Assembly: GCA_021827645.1 (NCBI GenBank)
Contig: JAKAVA010000096.1
Coordinates: 1-60,446, forward strand
Origin: Planctomycetota bacterium
GTDB taxonomy: Bacteria > Planctomycetota > Phycisphaerae > WQYP01
Direction: 5' to 3'
Length of the DNA stretch: 60,446 nucleotides
Position numbers and translations under genes: made by a program. The notes under the pieces were generated by a model. That model was given only the letters and a program-made list of their open reading frames with translations. It ran no database searches and was not told where the DNA came from. This document shows positions 45,301-54,711 of the stretch, one piece after another; the stretch's first letter is position 1, and each line of letters opens with the position of its first letter.

Positions 45301-46089
45301 TCAGATCGGCTGCCCGTGCAGCGTCAGTCGCGGAAAGTAAAAGTTGACGTCTCCGGGTAATATTTCCGCCCACATGCACCCCGCGTGATCATCCCTCCAG
45401 ACCGTTACCGTCGCGGTAATCAATCCGGTTGAATTCTTCACATGTATGACCACGGGCTTATGAACCGACAGTTTTTGTGCCAATGAACCGGGCAACTGCA
45501 CCAGTGTGCAGGGTCGCCCCATCTCGCTGCGCCAAGAGGTGACGACCCCCTTTTGCCCGCCCACAGCTAGAATAGCGAAGCCCGTCAGGCGGTAGCCGAC
45601 ATAATGTGGAATGACCGCTTTGAATCCCATCCCGGTGTGCGCAGCGATCGCTTCGGCAGACCGGCGGATATGAGGCGCGGTGCCGGAGAGCTTTGGCAGT
45701 TTCAGGTGAGCCAATGTTGTGGCAAACGCATACCGACGTGCGGATAAGCTGCGCTCAACTACCAGATGGACGGCGATCCATGATACCAGGACCAACACTG
45801 CAGCACATGCCAGCTTCACCCAATGTGCGTGACGCATACTCCGATGATCGGAATCAGTCTGATGTTGATGCGGGATGTCGAGTAATTTTGCACGCAGATT
45901 ATCCGGCGGCGGCAGAGAACTTGCCAGCTTTTGGCCGAATCGGTACTGGCGATCAAAGATTTGTGCCGCTTCCTTCTGCATTTCATCCGTGGCAGTCTTG
46001 AGTCGCTCTTGAGTTTTCATTCGAAGAGGATCATCTCGACGGAGGCATGCAACGGCAGAGATTAATTTGCGAAGGCGCAGGTGATTCAT
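45301..46089 (-). CDS. probable anti-sigma factor, single-pass membrane protein
   Basis: 262 residues. A polar N-terminal cytoplasmic part (about 1-90), with SSLPPPDNLRAKLL just before the membrane helix (about residues 91-111, LACAAVLVLVSWIAVHL), is the layout of planctomycete anti-sigma factors. The extracytoplasmic part (about 112-262) is beta-rich and of unknown fold. I see no HXXXCXXC zinc motif. Its ATG overlaps the stop of the ECF sigma gene (ATGA), which is the strongest reason for the call. Confidence 0.65.
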   Translation of the reverse strand: MNHLRLRKLISAVACLRRDDPLRMKTQERLKTATDEMQKEAAQIFDRQYRFGQKLASSLPPPDNLRAKLLDIPHQHQTDSDHRSMRHAHWVKLACAAVLVLVSWIAVHLVVERSLSARRYAFATTLAHLKLPKLSGTAPHIRRSAEAIAAHTGMGFKAVIPHYVGYRLTGFAILAVGGQKGVVTSWRSEMGRPCTLVQLPGSLAQKLSVHKPVVIHVKNSTGLITATVTVWRDDHAGCMWAEILPGDVNFYFPRLTLHGQPI

Positions 46090-46646
46090 CGATCACCTCC
46101 CGATCCGGCCTCATCCGACGCGGGCTTTTGTTCAGTCGTCCGCGTTTCCGTCGCGTCATGCGATTGGGCCAACAGGTATTCTAACCTCTCACGTGCGCGG
46201 GCAATGCGCGATAAAACCGTACCCAGAGGGATACCCAATTCCCGCGCGGCCTCCCGGCACGTGAGCCCCTCCATCGCCACCATCAGAAAAGGATCGCGAA
46301 ACTTACGCTCCAACCGACTCAAAGCCTTCGAGACCAAGTCTTGCTCATCGAACTGACGGTGATGATCCTTTGGATCCGCGAAATCGGCGGGAAGCGTCGT
46401 CAGGACGGTGTCTGAGTGCTCCATCACCCGCCAACAGGTTCGCCGCAGGACGGTGTAAAGCCAAGCGCGGGGTGATGACACACTCTGCAATTGGCGGATA
46501 GATTTCCAGGCCTGCAGAAATGTGTGTTGAACGGCGTCTTCCGCTTCCGCCCGACTACACAGGAGCCGGTAGGCATAAGCATAGAGCTCGCGCCAGTGCG
46601 CATGAACCAGCCTCTCATAAAGGAGACGATGCTCGTGTGCCGACAC
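46086..46646 (-). CDS. ECF-family RNA polymerase sigma factor
   Basis: 186 residues. Region 2 is YAYAYRLLCSRAEAEDAVQ plus FLQAWKSI (about residues 22-52), with the following SVSSPRAWLYTVLRR. Region 4 is the helix-turn-helix GLTCREAARELGIPLGTVL with SRIARARERL (about residues 127-158). A short charged tail follows. It is translationally coupled to the presumed anti-sigma gene and lies 36 bases after a PEP-CTERM gene on the same strand. The signal it answers is unknown. Confidence 0.92.
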   Translation of the reverse strand: MSAHEHRLLYERLVHAHWRELYAYAYRLLCSRAEAEDAVQHTFLQAWKSIRQLQSVSSPRAWLYTVLRRTCWRVMEHSDTVLTTLPADFADPKDHHRQFDEQDLVSKALSRLERKFRDPFLMVAMEGLTCREAARELGIPLGTVLSRIARARERLEYLLAQSHDATETRTTEQKPASDEAGSGGDR

Positions 46647-46682
46647 GCAATCACCTTGTCCGGTCGGTGCCCTGATATTCTA

Positions 46683-47270
46683 TCAGACAAAAGTGCGGCG
46701 TGTGAGCCAACGAAACGGCAATACAGCGGCAGCTAAGCCCAGCAGAGCAAAAGAAGCGGGTTCCGGTGTCGGTGTGACGACAATCATATCACTGGGCGTC
46801 GAGAAGGCTGGTCCGTTGTAGACGACAGAGGTGCCGACCGGTGTACCTGGGAACCAGTAAGAACTGTCCGAATAGACCATGCTCGGGGTGTCGGCTGAAA
46901 TGAAACTGAAGTCCAGAGAATTTCCCGATGCGATGGACATACTGGTACTTGAAAATTGAATGGATGCCCCGCTTCCCCCACCCACGGGCAGAATGTTGGC
47001 AGTCCAACCAGTCGGGGCTGAGGCTGAAAGCGGCGTGGAGTAGAGGTAGTCCTGTCCAGGTGTCCAGGCAAACCAGAGAAAGTCGATGCTCTGACTCCCG
47101 GTGTTGGTCAAATCAATGGTGTAATTGTAATCCCCCGTGTCGGTACCGCTGGAGATTGGCATGCCTGAAATGGTTCCGGTTGCCGATACCGATGCCATCA
47201 GTTTTGATGATGTCGCCATCGCCAATATGCCGCAAGCGGTCAAAGCGATCCATTTTGCTTTGTGTGTCAT
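46683..47270 (-). CDS. PEP-CTERM-anchored exported protein next to the ECF sigma gene
   Basis: 195 residues. The signal peptide is MTHKAKWIALTACGILAMAT. The mature part is a small Ser/Thr/Tyr/Trp-rich beta domain with no recognised family. The C-terminus carries PTPEPASFALLGLAAA, a hydrophobic helix and the basic tail RWLTRRTFV. I chose ATG 47270 because GAGAGG precedes it and the signal peptide begins there; the frame stays open upstream to 47384. It is followed by the sigma and anti-sigma genes, so it may be a target or trigger of that system. Confidence 0.87.
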   Translation of the reverse strand: MTHKAKWIALTACGILAMATSSKLMASVSATGTISGMPISSGTDTGDYNYTIDLTNTGSQSIDFLWFAWTPGQDYLYSTPLSASAPTGWTANILPVGGGSGASIQFSSTSMSIASGNSLDFSFISADTPSMVYSDSSYWFPGTPVGTSVVYNGPAFSTPSDMIVVTPTPEPASFALLGLAAAVLPFRWLTRRTFV

Positions 47271-47606
47271 GATTTCCTCTCCAAAAAGAAACGGTTGACA
47301 GTTTTTAGTGTGGCCGAGCGGATCAACGTCACGATTCGCTTCCACGGCGATGAAGTGCACCGGCGGCAAGAATTTATTCCCCAATTATCCAATTTTGCTC
47401 ACAGGCATTGGTCAGCAATCATCAAGCCGCGATGTTGGAGTTCCATCCACCCGCGTCCGGATGTAAATTCCAAAGCTTGGTATAACCAGCTCGGAGGCGT
47501 TATTATCAAACTTGAATGCAGGTTGCCATTTTCCGGATTTGCCGTCAGGTAGATATACGGGAATGGCGCCATAATAAGACGTGATAGCTATATTTGAGGT
47601 TGCTTA
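47271..47606. other. divergent spacer PEP-CTERM/ybaB
   Basis: 336 bases with no gene I can support. It contains the ribosome-binding sites of both flanking genes and a TTGACA at 47296-47301 on the plus strand that lacks a -10 partner at usual spacing. No hairpin terminator is visible. Confidence 0.45.
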
Positions 47607-47954
47607 ATGTTTGATTCAATCAAAGCACTTTCACAGATTGGCCCCATGATGGCCAAGGCAAAAGAAATGCAGAGTCGGCTGGCGGAATTCCAGAAGACAC
47701 TTCCCTTTATTCATGCGACCGGTTCTGCCGGGGATGACGCTGTTCGAGTTTCAGCCAACGGTCGACTGGAGATCATCTCGTTTGAATTCGCACCCAGCGC
47801 GCCATTTTCAGACCCGGCTCGACTTTCTGACATGTGCCGCGAAGCTACTAATGCTGCCCTGCGAGCGGTACAGGCTGAAGTGCAGGCGAAAATGCAGGAA
47901 TCCATGGGCGATATTGACCTCAATGCGATGCGATCCATGCTGGGACAAGGGTAG
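47607..47954 (+). CDS. YbaB/EbfC-family nucleoid-associated protein
   Basis: 115 residues, normal size. The family forms tweezer-like dimers that bind DNA. The N-terminal helix MMAKAKEMQSRLAEFQKTL, the central strands (VSANGRLEIISFEF) and the long C-terminal helix ATNAALRAVQAEVQAKMQE fit. The first helix replaces the usual Met/Gln-rich stretch with a similar one, and the usual GGG loop is shorter. It lies 11 bases before recR, the order found in many bacteria, which confirms the identity. Confidence 0.93.
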   Translation: MFDSIKALSQIGPMMAKAKEMQSRLAEFQKTLPFIHATGSAGDDAVRVSANGRLEIISFEFAPSAPFSDPARLSDMCREATNAALRAVQAEVQAKMQESMGDIDLNAMRSMLGQG

Positions 47955-47965
47955 AAGTCATTCAA

Positions 47966-48595
47966 ATGCCGGATAATCGACACGCTTACAGCACGGCGGT
48001 GAAAACCCTCCTCGATCTGTTTGGGCAGCTCCCCGGCATCGGATCGCGTTCCGCCGAGCGAATCGTATTTCATATTCTCAAGGGAAACCGTGAGGACGCC
48101 GCCAAGCTGGCGGATGCTATTCTGGCGGTGAAAGATCAGGTTCGGCATTGCAGCATTTGTTACCATCTGACGGAAAATGATCCGTGCGACATCTGCGCCA
48201 ATGCACGCCGCGACCATGGCATCATCTGTGTCGTGGAACAACCCAAGGATGTTTACCAGATCGAAACCTCGGGGGCTTACACCGGCGTTTATCATGTGCT
48301 GTTGGGGCGTCTGGCACCGCTGGACGGTGTCGGTGCCGAGGCACTCACCATTGATGCGTTGGAGAACCGCGTGAATCAACGGGACGCGGATGGTAAACCG
48401 ACCGTACGGGAGGTTATTCTGGCGACCAACCCGACCATGGACGGTGATGCAACCGCCCTGCTGATTCAGGAGCGGCTTTTGCCAAGTGGGGTTACGATCA
48501 CTCGACTGGCGCGTGGTTTGCCTCCGGGGGCACAGATTGAACATTCCAATCGCGCGATTCTGCATGATGCGCTCACCGGGCGCGTTAAAATGTAG
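47966..48595 (+). CDS. recR: recombination protein RecR
   Basis: 209 residues, normal for RecR. The helix-hairpin-helix LPGIGSRSAERIVFHIL (about residues 22-38) is followed by a four-Cys zinc finger (Cys62, Cys65, Cys74, Cys77) and a TOPRIM domain with ICVVEQPKDVYQIE, YHVLLGRLAPLDGVG and ATNPTMDGDATA. RecR works with RecO and RecF to load RecA at gaps. Near the C-terminus, TRLARGLPPGAQIEHSN stands where most homologues have TRIARGLPVGGDLEYAD. Confidence 0.97.
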   Translation: MPDNRHAYSTAVKTLLDLFGQLPGIGSRSAERIVFHILKGNREDAAKLADAILAVKDQVRHCSICYHLTENDPCDICANARRDHGIICVVEQPKDVYQIETSGAYTGVYHVLLGRLAPLDGVGAEALTIDALENRVNQRDADGKPTVREVILATNPTMDGDATALLIQERLLPSGVTITRLARGLPPGAQIEHSNRAILHDALTGRVKM

Positions 48596-48761
48596 CGGCA
48601 AAGTGGCTGTTCCGGTACTAAATTAAGAGGCGCATCCGGAAATCCTTTTTGCAGCGCATGGCGGGGTGTGGATGAAATCTGACTTTATGATCTCCGAGAC
48701 GGGGCGTAAATCGGGCATTGTTTACAATTTCGCTGCGGCACGGGTCAGACATCTAATTGTG

Positions 48762-50285
48762 ATGATGAAGACGGCGAGCGTGTATATCACCCTCTTGCTC
48801 GTGATTTCAATTGCGGCAATCGTGCCTGCGACCGCAGTGGGCGCCGGGCATCCCGCCAACCTGCAACCGCTGAATAAAAAGACCTTCCGCCATGCCGCGA
48901 TTATCACGGTGGACGGCGGGATCGATCAGATTCAGGTATCGGCGGTTGAGCGTCGGATTCACGAGGCGGTTCGGAGACACGCGTCGTTACTGATATTTCG
49001 ATTTGATTCGTCCACCGGGCTGGTATCTTCCGCCATGAACGCGGCAAAGAAGATTGAAACCTGCCAACTCCCCACGGTTGCCTATATTAAAACATCCGCG
49101 ATCGGACCGGCGATTCTCATGGCGACGGCCTGCGATCAGATCATCATGCATCGCGGGGCGATTATCGGCGACGGGCAGACATTTCAAGTGCGGCGGCGAT
49201 TGACGTTCGCCGGTAAAGCTCCGTCGGTGACCGACGGGCCCCTGAAACTTCTACTGAAGCATGCCGCTGATCATCATTATCCGCCTGAAATACTTGCTGC
49301 GATGGTCGATCCGGCGGTGGTGCTTGACGAAATCAGCAATCGCGTGACCGGTAAGACGGAACTGGTAACCCCGCAGCAACGTCGCGAGTTGATGAAGCTC
49401 ATTATCCCGGGGCGGGCGGCCGAGCACCCGTGGGAATTTGTCAAACGGTTCAAGCCGGCCGGTTCGGTGCTGACTCTCTCGGCCCCGCGGGCACACCAAT
49501 TTGGGCTCTCTGCGGCGACGGTCCGATCACGGTCGGCCCTGCTGGCCTACCTGAATGTAACCGCCGTGCGGGTGCCGATTCTGCGGCTTGATTTCATGGA
49601 ACATACCGTTCGGGCTCTGATTTCGCCGGAGGCGAGATTCATTTTGATCATCATCCTCGTGATCGCCGGTTGGCTCACGCTGACCCATCCGGGATGGCAC
49701 CTGCCGATTTTAATAGGGCTTTTTGCCCTGGCACTGCTTTTGGGTGCGCCGATGCTCACGGGTGTGGGAGCGTGGTGGGAAATTGCTCTGGCGGGTGCCG
49801 GAGTGTTACTTATTATTTATGATATTTTCCATTTTGGCGGTCTGGGTCTGCTGGCGGTACCGGGTTTCGTCATGATTCTTATCGGTATTGGATGCTCGCT
49901 GGTCCCCCTCTCCGGTGGATTTACATCCGCCGGCCCCATCTGGAGCGCGGCACAGGAAAGCGGCGGTGTCCTTGCCGGAGCACTGCTGTGCGGAATTATC
50001 GGCAGTATGGTGCTTATCCGATACATGCAGCGTATGCCCGGCGCGCGCCGCATGATTCTTACGCCGCCGAAACCCGCAGTTGTCGGCACGGCACCTGACG
50101 CGTCCGAGCCTTTCGTCGGGGCGATCGGGCGGGCAGTATCCGATCTGCGCCCGAGCGGGAAAGCCAATTTCGACGGGCGGTTGACGGATGTCGTAACAGA
50201 CGGCGACTATATACTTTCCGGCACAGCCATTGTGGTTGTCGGCAAAGCTCAGCATCAATTGCTGGTCAAAGCGCTGGACAAATGA
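48762..50285 (+). CDS. NfeD-type membrane protein with a degenerate ClpP-like protease domain
   Basis: About 507 residues from ATG 48762, which opens a clear signal peptide (MMKTASVYITLLLVISIAAI). A GTG at 48666 is also in frame. The ClpP-like domain spans about residues 45-240. The place of the catalytic Ser, SAGA in active NfeD proteases, reads AIGPAILMATACD, so Ser appears to be Gly when aligned from the conserved Asp. Four to five membrane helices (about 290-430) and a C-terminal NfeD beta barrel (LSGTAIVVVGKAQHQLLVKAL) follow. A second, short NfeD gene starts 27 bases later. A membrane scaffold role is more likely than proteolysis. Confidence 0.82.
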   Translation: MMKTASVYITLLLVISIAAIVPATAVGAGHPANLQPLNKKTFRHAAIITVDGGIDQIQVSAVERRIHEAVRRHASLLIFRFDSSTGLVSSAMNAAKKIETCQLPTVAYIKTSAIGPAILMATACDQIIMHRGAIIGDGQTFQVRRRLTFAGKAPSVTDGPLKLLLKHAADHHYPPEILAAMVDPAVVLDEISNRVTGKTELVTPQQRRELMKLIIPGRAAEHPWEFVKRFKPAGSVLTLSAPRAHQFGLSAATVRSRSALLAYLNVTAVRVPILRLDFMEHTVRALISPEARFILIIILVIAGWLTLTHPGWHLPILIGLFALALLLGAPMLTGVGAWWEIALAGAGVLLIIYDIFHFGGLGLLAVPGFVMILIGIGCSLVPLSGGFTSAGPIWSAAQESGGVLAGALLCGIIGSMVLIRYMQRMPGARRMILTPPKPAVVGTAPDASEPFVGAIGRAVSDLRPSGKANFDGRLTDVVTDGDYILSGTAIVVVGKAQHQLLVKALDK

Positions 50286-50312
50286 GCTGGGTGTTTCGGG
50301 GGCACAAAAGCG

Positions 50313-50786
50313 ATGGATCTGGTACTTTCGGTATTTGCGATACTCGTGGGAGCCGTCATCTGTATCTGGCTGGAATTTGTAGTGCCATCGCACGGAATTC
50401 TGGCATTGTGCTTTCTGCTGCTCTGCATGGCAGCGCTGGTGCTTTCGCTGTTTGTATCGGTCGATTTTGCGGCGCTGACGGTTATTATTCTGTTGATCAT
50501 CATTCCGACGGCGGGCTGGTGCGGCTTTCGTTACTATCCGCGAAGTCCCATTGCGCGGAGGATATTCCTGCGTGGGCAGCAGCCTCCGATCCTTGCCACC
50601 AGTGAGCTGAAGAACTTCATCAATAAGGAGGGAGTGGCGGGTTCAGTGTTACGGCCTTCCGGCGTCTGCACGATTGAGAATCAGCGCCTCGCGTGTGTGA
50701 GCGAAAATGCTCAGATCGAAGCGGGACAAAAAGTACGCGTCATCGGTGTTTCAGGGAACTACCTGATCGTTCAACCGATCGCGTAG
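50313..50786 (+). CDS. short NfeD-family membrane protein
   Basis: 157 residues. Two to three hydrophobic segments (about residues 4-22, 27-50 and 53-70) precede an OB-type barrel with GVAGSVLRPSGVCTIENQRL and GQKVRVIGVSGNYLIVQPI, the C-terminal domain of NfeD proteins. It starts 27 bases after the longer NfeD gene, so both are probably made together. Such pairs, a long protease-like and a short one, are widespread and often stand near a flotillin gene; none is in this window. Confidence 0.9.
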   Translation: MDLVLSVFAILVGAVICIWLEFVVPSHGILALCFLLLCMAALVLSLFVSVDFAALTVIILLIIIPTAGWCGFRYYPRSPIARRIFLRGQQPPILATSELKNFINKEGVAGSVLRPSGVCTIENQRLACVSENAQIEAGQKVRVIGVSGNYLIVQPIA

Positions 50787-50832
50787 ATACCACGCCCTCT
50801 ACGACCGCCCTCACCTCCGGAGAGCCTCGGGA

Positions 50833-53800
50833 TCATTGTTTGCCAAGGATGGCACGCTCGATGCGACGGGCCGACAAAAATACCAACCAGGCTTCATCCA
50901 CCGGCTTGCCGAGCAGTTGTTCGACGGCACGAGCGTACAGATCAACCTGCTCGCGATATGCGGGCAAACGGTTGTCCACGCTCTCTGTGCGATCGGTCTT
51001 GTAATCAATAATCACGGGCCTGCCCTGCTGATAAATCAAGACGTCAATGATGCCGCGGATCATCACGGTGTCGCCCGTCTCGGCGGCTGATCGACCAACA
51101 ACGGCCGCGCTGGTTCCTGAAGAAGTCGTCACTGTTAAACCCAGTTTTTCCGCCACGATTTCAGCCGGCATTTTCCATGTGACGGCCTGCTCCCGATAGA
51201 GTCCGTTATTCGATGCAGCGGCAAGCATCACGCGGAATACATCCGAGGCCGCGAACCAGATCATGGCATCCAGATCGATCTGATCTGCCGCTGCCGGATC
51301 CAGGGCGCCGGCCGCAACGAGATCATGAATCAGTCGGCGGATGGCTGTCGGAGCATCTGCGTCGCCGGCGGCCTTTGCGAGTGCGTGAACGTCAACCGTC
51401 TGCAAAAATGCGTGCACCGCTAATCCGCGAATCAGCGCGTCGTTGACGGCGTCGTCTTCCATCACCGCTTCCGCTATGACGGTCGCTGAGGGGGTATTTA
51501 CCGACTGAAGTTGCATTGCCTTGAGTCGGCTCACCGATACCGCGGCCGGTACCTCCGTCCGATATGGATACTCAAATTCAATACGCCGGCAGATTTCTGA
51601 AAGCTGCTGCCCATGATCGTCGACCGGAATCGGGGGTGCGGGCAATATTTCTGCCTGCGGCAGGATCATTTCGGCGGGCGATGCTATTTCATTGGTGTTG
51701 CAAATTCGCACATCGATGCCGCTGCCTCTGGGGAGAGCAAGCATGATCGGCGCCATGATGTCGAGCATGCAGATGGATGAGAGCTTGGTGCGAAGTGCAG
51801 AGGCCGCCAGTGATGGATCGGCGGACCATATCCCATATCGTTCAAGCTGCTTTTCGCTACTTGCCGAGCCAAACAACATCAGATGATCGCGTGCTCGCGT
51901 CATGGCCACATAAAGCAGGCGCACCTCTTCATGTAATATCTGCCTGCAAAGCAAATCGGCGGCTACGTCATGGCGTCCGGTTTGTATGCGTGCACGATCT
52001 GTTCCGCTAATCCACTTGACCGCCACATGCGAATCCCGGTCGGCCAGAATATCCGCCGAGGCGCTCCGTGCGTTGATCTTTTTTCCAAGCCCGACCAACA
52101 TCACCACCGGAAATTCGAGCCCTTTACTGGCATGCACGGACATGATCCGGATGCCGTTTCCGGTCTCCACCGGTGCGGCCGCCATGTCTTCATCCGTTTC
52201 GGCAAGCAGGTCGCAGAATTTCAGAAAGCGGCCGATGCCGCGAGCTCCATCTTCTGCAAATTGAGCGGCACGCGCCAGGAGTAACTCTAGGTTTGCCAGC
52301 TCGGTTCCTCCATCCCGTCGACCACTCAATACCGGACGCACCGCGGCATCTTCAAATATCGTCATCATCCCGCCGGCAATACCCCGGTTGCGAAGCACCT
52401 GCCGCCAGCGTTTCAGGCGTTCCATGTGATTGGCGACACGGCGTCGTAAATCGGCTGGCACGCGGTCGGCATTATTTCCTGCCGCCCCCTCCGCCACCTT
52501 TTCTGCAATCTCGTGCAGCGGCGTATAGGGGTTATCGGCCGCGAGTTGCAGCGTTTGAAGTTCATTGAGCGTGACGCACCCGTAAATCCCGACCAGGGTA
52601 GACGCCAGATCAATGTCCTGCCGCGGATTGTCGAGCACGCGGAGCAGGCTCAGTGTTTCAAGCACAGAGGGAGATTCTAGAAAGCCACCGGAAAGCTGGG
52701 CATGGGCAGCTATGCCCATGGCCCTGAGTTCCCGCACATACGCCGGGGCGGCGGTTCGCGGGGCACGCATGAGAATTACAATATCTGAATATTGTAGAGG
52801 CCGCAGGCCATCGCCTCCGTGAACCATTCCCTCACCGGCAATGATTTCACGTATCGCCCGACCTACCTGACGTGCCTCAGCCGCGACAGCAGTCAGTGAT
52901 TCACCATCTGAATTACCGGCTGATGAAATCGACGTATCATTTGATCCATCATCATGGCCGTTATCCGAAGGACCACCAGCGACAATCGTAAGCCGCAAGG
53001 TGTAAGCGCCACCTTCCATTCCAAGCGATGAAGGATGCTCTCTGGCCGGTACCGGCAGGGGGAGACTTCCAAGCCGCATCATTTGCGAATCTTCCCCACC
53101 TTGCGCGGGACCTTTGGAAGCGTCGCCCTGCTGCGAGCCACCTTTGTGGGCTGTGGGATCAGCTTTGGACATCGGCGGTGCATCGGGCGGTGCGGCAACG
53201 ATAGCGTCCGCCTGATTCAGCACGGGCAGAAGAACAGCATTGATCGCCCGCAACAAATCCGGGGCCGTGCGGAAATTCTCCTGCATCTCCACATGCCCAC
53301 CGCCTCCAGGTTTGCCCATCGCCTTTTGGTGATGTGCGTAAAGCAGATGTGGCGCCGCCCCCCGAAAGCCGTAGATGCTCTGGAGAACATCCCCCACCAT
53401 AAAGCGGCTCCGGCCGGTGGATTCTGCATCGTCAACATCGGTGGCTCCATCACCCGAGAGCATATTGATGATCGCCTCCTGCACCGGATTAATGTCCTGA
53501 TATTCATCCACCATGACATGCTTAATACCGGCTCGCAGGTCAGCAAGCAAACCATTGGATTCATCACGCAGAGCAGCCAACACCTTGTGTTCCAGATCTG
53601 AAAAATCAAGAACATGGCGCCGGGCCTTCATCAGGCCGTAACATTGACGGGCGTCGCGCACAAATTCGATGATTCCGACGGCATATTTCGATTCTTCCTC
53701 CAAGCAAGATTGCTCGGAATAGCGCAAAGTGGCGGGTAATGCATCGAGGAATTCCGTCGTGCCTTTTTTAATCGCAGCGTAATGATATTCCTTAAGGCGC

Positions 53801-54711
53801 TCAAATTCCTCTTTTTCAGCCGCCGTCACTCCCTTAGGCGAAAACACTTTCTTCAATACGGGTGGCGTGAGTGCTGCGAGGTGATTCAACTGCCTCTCAT
53901 CACCTTCCTCAATCACCTTGCAGATATTGGAGAGCCGATCCTGCAGAATGAGGAGATTCCCCGTCATGATATTTCCGTGCCTGAAACCGCGCAGCGTATC
54001 GATGTTGTGCTGCAACATGTCCACATGCGCCAGAATCCGCTCGCGGATATGCGCCCAACGGGTTTTCAGCGACGATTGCCCCTGCGACTGCATTGCAAGA
54101 GCCTTGGTTATGTACGCATCCGGATCGGGGGAATTGTCGATCTGATCGAGCAACGGCTTGATGGCCTTGAGCAGAGAGTCCGTCCGTGCGCCGCAGGTAA
54201 AGGTATAAAAATCAATAAATGTCTGCGCCGCCGGGCGCCGGTCCACGGCGTAGATGCGAACCGTTTCCTGCACCGCATCGCGAAGCATCAAACCCATTTC
54301 CAATTCATCGAGCATGGTCATCGCGGGGTCAACGCCGCAGATGACAAAATTGTGCCGCACCAGCGAATGACAGAATGCATGAAGCGTCATAATCTTTGCC
54401 GCATCCAGCAGATTCACCTGCCGCTGAGCATGTCGCCGGTTCTGCGGATCGGTGATCTGTCTGGATTGCCTGCGCATCTCCCGGCCGATTCGGCTGCGCA
54501 TTTCGCCGGCCGCTTCGTTGGTGAAGGTCACCACTAAAAGCTGATCCACCGAGCATGGGTTCTCGGTGTCCAGCAGTATTTCCACGCACCGCTGCGTCAA
54601 ACTGGCGGTCTTTCCCGATCCTGCACTCGCCAGCACCACCATGTTTCCTTCGCGATGCCCGGCAGCTTTCTGTTGGCTGGGCGTAAAGCGTATGCCGCTC
54701 TGGCTGGTCAT
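50833..54711 (-). CDS. addA: AddA helicase-nuclease subunit
   Basis: 1292 residues, UvrD/Rep-type helicase. The Walker A site is ASAGSGKT (about residues 28-35). The Walker B is VMVDEYQDINPVQ, followed by QENFRTAPDLL. Later helicase motifs include SVHASKGLEFPVVML and VRLLYVAMTRARDHL. The C-terminal nuclease domain has GIIDVLIYQQGRPVIIDYKTD, with the active-site Asp and Lys, and YREQVDLYARAVEQLLG. AddAB processes double-strand ends for RecA. The insert of about 90 residues rich in Gly/Ser/Asp (about 505-600) is unusual. Its start overlaps the addB stop by four bases. Confidence 0.95.
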   Translation of the reverse strand: MTSQSGIRFTPSQQKAAGHREGNMVVLASAGSGKTASLTQRCVEILLDTENPCSVDQLLVVTFTNEAAGEMRSRIGREMRRQSRQITDPQNRRHAQRQVNLLDAAKIMTLHAFCHSLVRHNFVICGVDPAMTMLDELEMGLMLRDAVQETVRIYAVDRRPAAQTFIDFYTFTCGARTDSLLKAIKPLLDQIDNSPDPDAYITKALAMQSQGQSSLKTRWAHIRERILAHVDMLQHNIDTLRGFRHGNIMTGNLLILQDRLSNICKVIEEGDERQLNHLAALTPPVLKKVFSPKGVTAAEKEEFERLKEYHYAAIKKGTTEFLDALPATLRYSEQSCLEEESKYAVGIIEFVRDARQCYGLMKARRHVLDFSDLEHKVLAALRDESNGLLADLRAGIKHVMVDEYQDINPVQEAIINMLSGDGATDVDDAESTGRSRFMVGDVLQSIYGFRGAAPHLLYAHHQKAMGKPGGGGHVEMQENFRTAPDLLRAINAVLLPVLNQADAIVAAPPDAPPMSKADPTAHKGGSQQGDASKGPAQGGEDSQMMRLGSLPLPVPAREHPSSLGMEGGAYTLRLTIVAGGPSDNGHDDGSNDTSISSAGNSDGESLTAVAAEARQVGRAIREIIAGEGMVHGGDGLRPLQYSDIVILMRAPRTAAPAYVRELRAMGIAAHAQLSGGFLESPSVLETLSLLRVLDNPRQDIDLASTLVGIYGCVTLNELQTLQLAADNPYTPLHEIAEKVAEGAAGNNADRVPADLRRRVANHMERLKRWRQVLRNRGIAGGMMTIFEDAAVRPVLSGRRDGGTELANLELLLARAAQFAEDGARGIGRFLKFCDLLAETDEDMAAAPVETGNGIRIMSVHASKGLEFPVVMLVGLGKKINARSASADILADRDSHVAVKWISGTDRARIQTGRHDVAADLLCRQILHEEVRLLYVAMTRARDHLMLFGSASSEKQLERYGIWSADPSLAASALRTKLSSICMLDIMAPIMLALPRGSGIDVRICNTNEIASPAEMILPQAEILPAPPIPVDDHGQQLSEICRRIEFEYPYRTEVPAAVSVSRLKAMQLQSVNTPSATVIAEAVMEDDAVNDALIRGLAVHAFLQTVDVHALAKAAGDADAPTAIRRLIHDLVAAGALDPAAADQIDLDAMIWFAASDVFRVMLAAASNNGLYREQAVTWKMPAEIVAEKLGLTVTTSSGTSAAVVGRSAAETGDTVMIRGIIDVLIYQQGRPVIIDYKTDRTESVDNRLPAYREQVDLYARAVEQLLGKPVDEAWLVFLSARRIERAILGKQ

